Assembly (NCBI GenBank): GCA_040394735.1
Contig: JBEBRR010000004.1
Coordinates: 1 to 64,000, forward strand
Direction: 5' to 3'
DNA: 64,000 bases
DNA from: Leadbetterella byssophila_A
Lineage (GTDB): Bacteria > Bacteroidota > Bacteroidia > Cytophagales > Spirosomataceae
This document shows, one piece after another, positions 53,475-60,700 of this stretch (its first letter is position 1; each line of letters begins with the position of its first letter). The notes beneath the pieces are model-generated. The model was not told where the DNA came from. It ran no database searches and worked only from the letters and a program-made list of their open reading frames with translations. A program made the position numbers and the translations under genes.

Positions 53475-54680
53475 ATGGGAAAAGTAGGGATAACAGGAAT
53501 GGGGATCGTTTCGGCCATTGGCGATACAGTGGAAGAAAATCTCCGTTCACTGGTGGAGCTGAAACCCGGTATTTCCCGCATTGAAAATCTGGATACGGTA
53601 CATAAGGAAGTGATCCGGGTAGGGGAAATAAAAAAAACAAATCAGGAATTAGCTAAATATCTAAATTTAGAAAAAAGCAATAACTTTACCCGTACGGCCA
53701 TGCTGGGGGTGATCGCTGCGCGGCAGGCGGTAGCTGATGCGGGAATAACCGATATGACAGCCTGGCGAACAGGACTGGTTTCTGCCACCAGCGTAGGGGG
53801 GATGGATACTACGGAACAGTATTTTACAGCCTATCCCCATAATGAAGAGATCCGACGGTATATTCTCAGCCATGACCCCGGTGACAGCACCCATAAGATT
53901 GCCGATGCATTGGGAGTCAAAGGATTGATCACTACCATCAGCACTGCCTGCTCTTCTGCAGCCAACGCCATCATGCTGGGAGCCCGGCTGATTCTGAGTG
54001 GCGAGCTTGACCGCGTGGTGGTGGGGGGCACTGACGCCCTGGCCCGGTTTACCATTAATGGTTTTAAAACCCTGATGATCCTGTCAGACGAAGAAAACAC
54101 CCCCTTTGACCGCGACCGGAAAGGACTGAACCTGGGCGAAGCAGCCGCCTACCTCGTGCTGGAATCAGAAGAGGCTGTAAAAGCCGGAAATAAGAAAGTT
54201 TTGGCGTATTTATCAGGCTTTGGCAATGCCAATGATGCCTACCATCAGACGGCTTCTTCAGAGAACGGGGAAGGCGCTACCCTGGCCATGCAGAAGGCAT
54301 TACGGGTGGCCGGTCTTCATCCAGAGGATATCAGCTATATCAATGTACATGGTACGGCCACCGGTAATAATGACCTCTCTGAAGGCCGGGCGCTGATCCA
54401 TGTTTTCGGAGACCGGGTACCGGAATTCAGCTCTACCAAGCCCTTTACCGGACATACGCTGGCTGCTGCCGGTGCCATTGAGGCAGTTTACAGTATCCTT
54501 TCCCTGCAGCATGGGATGATCTGGCCCAACCTGAACTTCCGGAACCCGATGCCTGAGTTTGACCTGGTGCCGGTGACTTCCTTGCAGAAAAAGGAGATCC
54601 GTCATGTGCTATCCAACTCTTTCGGTTTCGGGGGAAATTGTTCCACTTTAATATTTACGGCGGCAGATGATTTATATTAA
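53475..54680 (+). CDS. Beta-ketoacyl-ACP synthase II-type (ApeO-like)
   Basis: A 401-residue KAS II. Cys159 in ISTACSSAANAI, His292 in NVHGTATGNND and His327 in PFTGHTLAAAG are all present, plus the start motif VGITGMGIVSAIGD. Full-length. It is followed, with a 14-nt overlap, by a Cys-less partner, the arrangement of an active ketosynthase plus chain-length factor as in ApeO/ApeC. It should make the polyene by repeated extension with the dehydratases and a ketoreductase not seen here. Confidence 0.92.
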   Translation: MGKVGITGMGIVSAIGDTVEENLRSLVELKPGISRIENLDTVHKEVIRVGEIKKTNQELAKYLNLEKSNNFTRTAMLGVIAARQAVADAGITDMTAWRTGLVSATSVGGMDTTEQYFTAYPHNEEIRRYILSHDPGDSTHKIADALGVKGLITTISTACSSAANAIMLGARLILSGELDRVVVGGTDALARFTINGFKTLMILSDEENTPFDRDRKGLNLGEAAAYLVLESEEAVKAGNKKVLAYLSGFGNANDAYHQTASSENGEGATLAMQKALRVAGLHPEDISYINVHGTATGNNDLSEGRALIHVFGDRVPEFSSTKPFTGHTLAAAGAIEAVYSILSLQHGMIWPNLNFRNPMPEFDLVPVTSLQKKEIRHVLSNSFGFGGNCSTLIFTAADDLY

Positions 54681-55695
54681 CGGGTGCGGGTGTGTATCTG
54701 CGCAGAAAACATTTGACGGCAGCTTCCCGGAGGAGATCATTCACCCGGAAGGGTATGTATTGCCCGTGGTGGCGCCCCCCTACAAAGAATATATTTCACC
54801 GGCCATGATCCGCCGCATGGGCTCAGGAGTGAAAAACGGGGTGGTGGCTTCAGCGCTGGCTCTTCAGGAGGCCGGCTCGCCCGAACCTGACGCTATCATA
54901 ACCGGTACGGGAGTGGGCTGTATCAAAGACTCTGAAAATTTCCTGATGGCCATCATTGAAAACCGGGAAGCTTTCCTGACGCCTACCTCTTTTATCCAGT
55001 CAACCCATAATACGGTGGGGGCGCAGATTGCCCTGGGTCTTGGCTGTAAAGCCTACAATTTCTCGTATGTCAACGGTGCCGTTTCCTTTGAATCGGCATT
55101 GGTGGATGCCCGTCTTCAGCTTTTAAGCGGGGAGGCCTCTACCATTCTTGCAGGCGGAGTAGATGAGAAGGCCGACTTTACCTACAGTCTGTTTGCACTG
55201 GCAGGACTGATCAGGTCCGGAGAGCATTCGGCTGGTGCTTCCTACAGCGAAGGGGCCGCTTTTTTTGTTTTAGGCACGGAAAAAAAGAAACAGAGCTATG
55301 CCGAATTAAAAGATGTAGTGGTAATGAACCGCCTGGAGCCCGCAGCATTGGGCCGGGAACTGGAACGTTTCCTGGCGCGTACGGGCACTGCCCCGGCCGA
55401 TATTGACGCCGTGGTGATCGGTAAGAACGATGATAGCCGGTTTCAGGAGTATTATCCCGCTCTACTGAGCGGATTCTCTCCCGATATTCCGGTAATTCAC
55501 TATAAACACCTGAGCGGGGAGTACAATACGGCATCGGCATTTGGCTTCTGGCTGGCTGCCGGTATCCTGAAAAAGCAGCAGGTGCCGGAGGTGGTACTGC
55601 TAAGCGGCCAGCCCCGTACGGCGCTTCGTCACATCCTCCTTTATAATCAATACAGGGGAGCAGACCATAGCTTTATATTACTTTCGGCATGCTGA
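54667..55695 (+). CDS. Chain-length-factor-like ketosynthase paralogue (ApeC-like)
   Basis: A 342-residue thiolase-fold protein. Where ketosynthases have the Cys elbow (TACSSA), this has SYVNGAVSFESAL, so the nucleophile is gone; the second His region is altered as well (VIHYKHLSGEYNTASAF). GTGVGCIKDSENFLMAI and AGGVDEKADFTYSLF keep the fold. Pairing with the active ketosynthase upstream (14-nt overlap) as a heterodimer that sets chain length is the likely role. The next gene overlaps by 7 nt. Confidence 0.87.
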   Translation: MIYINGCGCVSAQKTFDGSFPEEIIHPEGYVLPVVAPPYKEYISPAMIRRMGSGVKNGVVASALALQEAGSPEPDAIITGTGVGCIKDSENFLMAIIENREAFLTPTSFIQSTHNTVGAQIALGLGCKAYNFSYVNGAVSFESALVDARLQLLSGEASTILAGGVDEKADFTYSLFALAGLIRSGEHSAGASYSEGAAFFVLGTEKKKQSYAELKDVVVMNRLEPAALGRELERFLARTGTAPADIDAVVIGKNDDSRFQEYYPALLSGFSPDIPVIHYKHLSGEYNTASAFGFWLAAGILKKQQVPEVVLLSGQPRTALRHILLYNQYRGADHSFILLSAC

Positions 55696-56462
55696 CCCAC
55701 CGGTCAAATACGGTTATCCTGGTTCTCGGAATATCTTTATGGGGGGCACTTCGTTTCTTTTACCCGGTCAGCAGCGTATTTCCGGCCGTGCTTTTTTTGC
55801 TGTGGCTGGGCTTCAGCATTGCGGGGTCTTTCACAATTGGCTGGAACTATCACCTGGAAGCAAGACACGAAAACCCGGATTCGCAAGACATCGGGCTTAC
55901 GTTTGATGACGGTCCTACCGAACACACGGCCGCTGTCCTGGATCTCCTGAAAAAATACCAGGGAAAGGCCACTTTCTTTCTTATTGGCAGGCAGGTGGAG
56001 AAATACCCCCACCTGGTGAAAAGAATGCTGGCCGAAGGGCATACCGTGGGAAATCACACCTGGTCACACTCCCCGGCTACCGGCTTTATGAATGCCCGAA
56101 AAATGGAGGAAGAGATAAGGGCTGCCGACCGGGCTATAGAGAAGATGACACCGGGAAAGGTAAAACTTTACCGTCCGCCTTTCGGGGTGACTAATCCTTC
56201 GGTCAAAAAAGCAGTCCAACAAACAGGGCACACCGTTATGGGATGGAGCATCCGTTCCCTGGATACGGTGGTCACTGATGAACATAAGATTCTGGGCCGG
56301 ATACTCTGCCGCCTCCGGCCGGGCAGGGTGATCCTCCTCCACGATACCTCGCAAAAGAGTGTTAACGTGCTGGGAAAACTGCTGAAAGAATTAGAAAGGA
56401 GGTCATTACGGTCCGTTACTTTAGACCGCCTGTTTAATTTAAATGCGTATGAAAAGATATAG
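55689..56462 (+). CDS. Membrane-anchored polysaccharide deacetylase family protein
   Basis: A 257-residue product. Two N-terminal hydrophobic helices (about 8-55: VILVLGISLWGAL, VFPAVLFLLWLGFSI) are followed by a NodB domain: LTFDDGPTEHT (catalytic Asp and metal Asp), GNHTWSHSP (metal His pair), LYRPPFGVTNPSV and RVILLHDTSQKSV. All metal-binding motifs are intact. It would remove an acetyl group, or act on a related ester, at the membrane face. This gene is a usual companion in flexirubin clusters; its substrate there is not established. Confidence 0.88.
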   Translation: MLTHRSNTVILVLGISLWGALRFFYPVSSVFPAVLFLLWLGFSIAGSFTIGWNYHLEARHENPDSQDIGLTFDDGPTEHTAAVLDLLKKYQGKATFFLIGRQVEKYPHLVKRMLAEGHTVGNHTWSHSPATGFMNARKMEEEIRAADRAIEKMTPGKVKLYRPPFGVTNPSVKKAVQQTGHTVMGWSIRSLDTVVTDEHKILGRILCRLRPGRVILLHDTSQKSVNVLGKLLKELERRSLRSVTLDRLFNLNAYEKI

Positions 56463-57150
56463 TTGGGTATTCCTGGCCCTGTTCTCGGGCAATTTACCCG
56501 TTTTCGGAGAAAAAAATGAGGTAGCCGTGGAAGCCCGCAGCCCCTCTTCAGTTTATGAAATACCTTATAGACTTCCGGGAAATACAGCGCAGGAGACTCC
56601 TCTGACGGAGTCGGAGATCCGGGCGTTCAAAGAGGCTGTACGCCTTTCAGCGGCGCAGACCGAAAGCCTGACGGCCGACTTCATACAGTCAAGACACTCC
56701 CGCTATCTTGCCCGCGCCGCCGAAAGCAGGGGAAAACTTCTCTTTATGAAGCCTGGCCGGGTGCTCTGGAAATATACTTTTCCCTCACCCTACAGCGTTT
56801 TATTCCTGGAAAAGAAGATGTATATCAATGATAACGGGAAGAAAAAAGACGTAAATGCGGGAAAACGCATGGAGAAGCTGAATAAGCTGGTTGCCGGCAG
56901 TGTTACCGGTGATATGTTTGATGCTTCTGAATTTACGTTTTCATATGCCCGATCGGAAGACAAAATACGGGTACGGCTGATCACCAAAGAAGCTTCGCTC
57001 AAAAAATACATCCGGGAGATCGGGCTGACCTTTGAAAATAATAAGGTGAGTGAGGTAAAAATGACCGAGCCGTCGGAAGACTATACCCGGATCATCTTCA
57101 AAAACAGTGTGCTCAACGGGCGGATCGATCCTTCGGTGTTTATTCCTTAA
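56443..57150 (+). CDS. LolA-like outer-membrane carrier protein
   Basis: A 235-residue periplasmic protein with a signal peptide (MRMKRYSWVFLALFSGNLPVFG). The LolA fold is visible as TESLTADFIQSRHSRYLARA, SRGKLLFMKPGRVLWKYTFP, SPYSVLFLEKKMYINDNG and SASKYIRE-like KKYIREIGLTFENNKVSEV. It should ferry a hydrophobic cargo, here probably the pigment, across the periplasm to the outer membrane. Overlaps the deacetylase gene by 20 nt. ATG at 56443 or 56449. Confidence 0.85.
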   Translation: MRMKRYSWVFLALFSGNLPVFGEKNEVAVEARSPSSVYEIPYRLPGNTAQETPLTESEIRAFKEAVRLSAAQTESLTADFIQSRHSRYLARAAESRGKLLFMKPGRVLWKYTFPSPYSVLFLEKKMYINDNGKKKDVNAGKRMEKLNKLVAGSVTGDMFDASEFTFSYARSEDKIRVRLITKEASLKKYIREIGLTFENNKVSEVKMTEPSEDYTRIIFKNSVLNGRIDPSVFIP

Positions 57151-57173
57151 GAGTGCAGCTAAAATTTATACAC

Positions 57174-57794
57174 ATGAAAAAACATTACCTCGCCGGCCTG
57201 CTTCTCTTCCTTTTTGCGGGAAGCTACGCACAGGTATCTATACGGCCCGGGGTGAGGGCCGGGGCGAATTATTCGCAGATCACCCGGACATATTATGATC
57301 CCCGGACCGATTTTTATTTCGGTGTGCTGGGCGAGATAAAATTCAATAATACTTTCTTTCTCCAGCCTGAAATAGGGTTTTCGAGGCAGGGAGCCAGAGG
57401 CGATGTTTACCGCCTGCCGGAGTCGGGGGAAGAAAAAGTATGGGCCCGGAAGAACATAGAGTCCAATTATGTGACCTGGGGAGTGACCGGGAAACTCGCC
57501 TTCTCAAGGGCTGTCCGTATTTTGTTCGGCATTTCAGCGGAAAGATCTGTAGAGGGGCCTGAAGCCGTTAAGCCGCTCCGGAGCGGAGGAGACTTTTGCG
57601 CGCTGGCAGGTGCCGAATACAAATTTCCGTTTGGCCTGGGGATAGAATTCAGGATTAAAAGAGGCACTTTTGACATGATTGACAGCCGGGATTACGAGAC
57701 TTTTTCCAGTAGGCGCTCCTGGTGGTCGGGAGACCGTAATCTGAATCTGGTTATGCAGGCCGGGGTCAATTATACCATCCCGACAGCGCCCTGA
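57174..57794 (+). CDS. Outer-membrane beta-barrel protein, tandem paralogue 1
   Basis: A 206-residue product. The start at 57174 (MKKHYLAGLLLFLFAGSYAQ) gives a signal peptide. The mature part has SIRPGVRAGANYSQITRTYY, FYFGVLGEIKFNNTFFLQPE, FGLGIEFRIKRGTFDMIDSR and a barrel tail (NLVMQAGVNYTIP). It matches the next gene along its length (RAG.N.S.ITRT, PR or AR before T.FY.G), so the two are tandem duplicates. A small outer-membrane barrel inside a pigment operon may hold or sense pigment in the membrane; that is inference. Confidence 0.8.
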   Translation: MKKHYLAGLLLFLFAGSYAQVSIRPGVRAGANYSQITRTYYDPRTDFYFGVLGEIKFNNTFFLQPEIGFSRQGARGDVYRLPESGEEKVWARKNIESNYVTWGVTGKLAFSRAVRILFGISAERSVEGPEAVKPLRSGGDFCALAGAEYKFPFGLGIEFRIKRGTFDMIDSRDYETFSSRRSWWSGDRNLNLVMQAGVNYTIPTAP

Positions 57795-57825
57795 GCTGTT
57801 TTGTACGACTATAAGTCAAAACAGC
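57795..57825 (+). repeat. Hairpin between the two paralogous barrel genes
   Basis: GCTGTTTTG (57795-57803) pairs perfectly with CAAAACAGC (57817-57825). It has no U-tract, so it is more likely an mRNA-stability or differential-expression element than a terminator. Confidence 0.4.
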
Positions 57826-57861
57826 AAGTGAATGGCCGGATCAAAGTTAAAATTTTTGCAG

Positions 57862-58464
57862 ATGAAGAAGATATTTTTACTTATAATACTCGCCGGGTTA
57901 AGTTTGCCGGGTTTTACACAGCGCACGAAATCGGTGGGGCTCAGGGCAGGTGTGAATGTATCTGATATCACCCGTACGGTTTTTACCGCCCGTACTGCTT
58001 TTTATGCGGGCCTGGCAGGAGAAATGCGGATGACCGGCCTGTATGCCCTGCAACTGGAATTGGGCTATTCGCAGCAGGGAGCTTTAGGAAACGTGGAAGA
58101 TGAGCGAAGTGTAAACCGCCATTTTTCGGATTCGGGAATCCGTACGGAATATTTTACGGCAGGGGTGATGAATAAGTTCAGCATTCACCGTAAGTTCAGC
58201 TTACTGGCCGGGGCTTCTGTGGAGCAGGAGCTGAGCGGAAATCCTTTCCTCAGCCGGACCCTGGACGCGGGGGTAATATTAGGAGCAGAATACCAGTTTC
58301 TGCCCGGTTTCGGATTAGAAGTGAGGGCCAAACGCGGGCTTTTTGATATTTTTGAGAATTCAGCCTATACTACCGGAGAATATACCGGAAATTTGCTGAT
58401 GGGAAGCCAGTCTAACCTGGTCTTGCAGGCGGGTCTGGTTTATTATTTTAAAGAACGAAAATAA
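57862..58464 (+). CDS. Outer-membrane beta-barrel protein, tandem paralogue 2
   Basis: A 200-residue product. The start at 57862 (MKKIFLLIILAGLSLPGFTQ) is a signal peptide. Mature part: SVGLRAGVNVSDITRTVFTA, AFYAGLAGEMRMTGLYALQL, FGLEVRAKRGLFDIFENSAY and NLVLQAGLVYYF. It is a paralogue of the gene 67 bp upstream, shorter and diverged in the middle, so the duplication is not recent. The dehydratase gene starts 3 bp after its stop. Confidence 0.8.
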   Translation: MKKIFLLIILAGLSLPGFTQRTKSVGLRAGVNVSDITRTVFTARTAFYAGLAGEMRMTGLYALQLELGYSQQGALGNVEDERSVNRHFSDSGIRTEYFTAGVMNKFSIHRKFSLLAGASVEQELSGNPFLSRTLDAGVILGAEYQFLPGFGLEVRAKRGLFDIFENSAYTTGEYTGNLLMGSQSNLVLQAGLVYYFKERK

Positions 58465-58467
58465 CGT

Positions 58468-58842
58468 ATGCTGGCAGAAAAAGGCTTTTATTCCGTGAAT
58501 ACGGTGACCGACAAAGGAGAAGGCAAATACCATGTTGCGGTGCTGCTGAATAAGGAGCATGATATCTTTAAGGGTCATTTCCCCGGCAACCCGGTTACTC
58601 CCGGGGCCTGCATGCTGCAGGTAGTGAAAGAGCTGACCCAGGACATTCTGGGCATGAAGCTGATGATGACCAGCGCCGCCAATGTAAAATTTATGGCTTT
58701 GATCAATCCGGAAAAAAACCCGGAACTCCTGCTGGAGCTGGAGATTGACGCCGGGGAGGAAGGGCGGATACGGGTGAAAAACACCACCCTCTTTGAGGAT
58801 GTCACCGCACTCAGAATGAGTAATACCTATAAGAGGATTTAG
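58468..58842 (+). CDS. 3-hydroxyacyl-ACP dehydratase, FabZ/ApeI-like
   Basis: A 124-residue hotdog protein with an intact FabZ-type motif: IFKGHFPGNPVTPGACMLQ (His of GHFPG), then VVKELTQDILGMKLM and NVKFMALINPEKNP. Of the three dehydratase-like hotdogs in the cluster this one has the clearest catalytic motif and may be the main polyene dehydratase. It follows the barrel paralogue by 3 bp. Confidence 0.9.
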   Translation: MLAEKGFYSVNTVTDKGEGKYHVAVLLNKEHDIFKGHFPGNPVTPGACMLQVVKELTQDILGMKLMMTSAANVKFMALINPEKNPELLLELEIDAGEEGRIRVKNTTLFEDVTALRMSNTYKRI

Positions 58843-58923
58843 ACACCCGGCAACTGACAAATCAATTTCGGGTGGGGAGTAGTAGTGAGTTTGGGTAGCG
58901 GGTTAATCGTAAATAGTACACAT

Positions 58924-59388
58924 ATGAGAGGTTTAGTGATAGGGATACTGTGCTGGTTCAGCCTGGCAGCTCAGGCACAGGACATCGCGCGTCTGAGGAA
59001 AGAGTTTGTGTCGGCATCGGCTTCGGCAGGGGCAGCAGAGAAATTTCTGCAGACTACCGGAAATATTTCTCAGGCTTCCAAACCCCTTTTGCAGGCTTAT
59101 AAAGGAGCAGCTCTGCTGATCGGGGGAAAATATGCAAAAGGCATTGAAGACAAGAAGAAAATGGCCCGTGAAGGTATCAGCCTGCTCGAATCAGCCGTAT
59201 CCAGAGACCCCGATCATATCGAGATCCGCACCCTGCGTCTGAGTATCCAGGAAAACTCCCCCAAAATACTGAAATACAAATCGAAAATAGAAGAAGACCG
59301 TAGCTTCATAACCCGGCGCTTTGAGGAGTTGCCGGAAGGAGAGCTCAAAGCTTTTGTGGGAGGATATCTTAAAGAAAGTGAAAAGTGA
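58924..59388 (+). CDS. Small periplasmic protein of unknown function
   Basis: A 154-residue product. The start at 58924 (MRGLVIGILCWFSLAAQAQ) gives a signal peptide; the ATG at 58885 does not. The mature chain is helical and charged (LRKEFVSASASAGAAEKFLQ, PKILKYKSKIEEDRSFITRR, LPEGELKAFVGGYLKESEK), like an all-alpha scaffold or TPR-like helper. Small proteins of this sort are seen in flexirubin clusters; no function is known to me. Its stop codon lies inside the left arm of the inverted repeat at 59383-59501. Confidence 0.75.
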   Translation: MRGLVIGILCWFSLAAQAQDIARLRKEFVSASASAGAAEKFLQTTGNISQASKPLLQAYKGAALLIGGKYAKGIEDKKKMAREGISLLESAVSRDPDHIEIRTLRLSIQENSPKILKYKSKIEEDRSFITRRFEELPEGELKAFVGGYLKESEK

Positions 59389-59501
59389 ACAGCTAACAGT
59401 GAACAGTTTGAGCTCATTTGCTGCTTTCACCTCGGCAGCTGTCAGCTGGGGTAAGCCATTCACTTTTTTGTTATTCACTGTTCACTGTTAGTTGTTCACT
59501 T
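59383..59501. repeat. 25-bp inverted repeat around the spacer before the GT2 gene
   Basis: Left arm 59383-59407 (AAGTGAACAGCTAACAGTGA and on), right arm 59477-59501; 24 of 25 positions pair perfectly and the odd one is a G-U pair in RNA. Loop about 69 nt. The left arm includes the stop codon of the preceding gene. The arms carry AACAGTGAA words also present near 11742 and 11770. It may be a REP-like element or a transcription attenuator. Confidence 0.65.
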
Positions 59502-59536
59502 CCTGTTATCTTTGCAGTCAAAAGACCATTAACAGA

Positions 59537-60700
59537 TTGAGGGTTCCGTCGAAATACAAATGGTGCGTCATCATTCCCACCTATAACAATCACCGGACGC
59601 TGGCCAACGTGATCAGCGGTGTACTGAAGTACACGGAAGCGGTGATTGTGGTGAACGACGGCTCTACCGATGCTACCACGGAGATCCTGGAAGGGTTTTC
59701 CTCCCTGACCGTTCTTGAACATCCCGAAAACAAGGGCAAGGGGACGGCACTGAGAAACGGTTTCAGAAAAGCCATTGAACTGGGATACGAGTTCGCAGTG
59801 ACCATTGATTCTGACGGACAGCACTTCCCTGATGATATCCCCGTATTTATTGAAAGACTGAATGAGTCGGACGGTAATATCCTGCTGATCGGTGAGCGGA
59901 ATATGGCTCAGGAGGGCATTCCCCGGAAAAGCAGCTTCGGAAATAAGTTCTCCAACTTCTGGTTCTGGTTTGAAACCGGCGGAAAGTTGGGCGATACCCA
60001 GTCGGGCTTTCGTTTATACCCGCTTTTGCGGATGCCGGAACGTTACTTTACACCCAAATTTGAATTTGAGATCGAGTCGATCGTACGGGCTGCCTGGAAA
60101 GGAGTGAAGGTAGAAAACGTGCCTGTTAAAGTACATTATGAGCAGGAGGGCCGTGTATCCCATTTCCGGCCGTTCCGCGACTTTACCCGGATCAGCATCC
60201 TGAATACGGTACTGGTGGTGATTACCCTTCTGTATATCAAGCCGCGGGATTTTTTCCGCAGCCTAAAAAAAAAAGATATCCGGCAGTTCCTGAAAGAGGA
60301 GGTGCTGGAAAGTAACGACAGTCCCCGGATCAAGGCGTTTTCTATGGCTTTGGGAGTATTCTGGGGCATTGTACCGCTTTGGGGCTTTCAAACCCTGGGA
60401 GTGCTGGGTTCAGCCTATGCGCTACGCCTGAACAAGCTGATCGCCTTTGCGTTTTCCAACGTCAGCCTTCCTCCTTTTATTCCGCTGATTATTTTCGGCT
60501 CCCTGAAAGCAGGATCCTGGCTGGTAGATTCGCCTGTCATGCCTGATGGCCCGCTGAGCCTGGAAGTGGTGCAGCTTCACCTGGTTCAATACCTGGTGGG
60601 AAGTTCTGTGCTGGCCGTTCTGCTTGCGCTTATCACGGGCAGCGCCGGCTACGCTGCTCTTACCTGTTTCTCCAGAACTAAAACGGCGCTGAATGCATAA
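59537..60700 (+). CDS. GT2 glycosyltransferase fused to DUF2062 membrane domain
   Basis: A 387-residue product. I set the start at the TTG at 59537, because the TTG at 59492 lies inside the inverted repeat and no ATG fits the frame. GT2 part (about 8-240): VIIPTYNNHRTLANVISG, VIVVNDGSTDATTEIL, VTIDSDGQHFPDDI, then FWFWFETGGKLGDTQSGFRL. The C-terminal part (about 255-380) is DUF2062 with hydrophobic helices (FSMALGVFWGIVPLWGFQTL, LIAFAFSNVSLPPFIPLIIF). It may glycosylate or flip the pigment or a lipid carrier. It overlaps the exporter gene by 8 nt. Confidence 0.85.
   Translation: MRVPSKYKWCVIIPTYNNHRTLANVISGVLKYTEAVIVVNDGSTDATTEILEGFSSLTVLEHPENKGKGTALRNGFRKAIELGYEFAVTIDSDGQHFPDDIPVFIERLNESDGNILLIGERNMAQEGIPRKSSFGNKFSNFWFWFETGGKLGDTQSGFRLYPLLRMPERYFTPKFEFEIESIVRAAWKGVKVENVPVKVHYEQEGRVSHFRPFRDFTRISILNTVLVVITLLYIKPRDFFRSLKKKDIRQFLKEEVLESNDSPRIKAFSMALGVFWGIVPLWGFQTLGVLGSAYALRLNKLIAFAFSNVSLPPFIPLIIFGSLKAGSWLVDSPVMPDGPLSLEVVQLHLVQYLVGSSVLAVLLALITGSAGYAALTCFSRTKTALNA

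Noticed and set aside
59492..59536. TTG start for the GT2-DUF2062 gene at 59492
   Set aside because: It is inside the right arm of the inverted repeat, and the encoded N-terminus (MFTSCYLCSQ) has no conservation with GT2 proteins.
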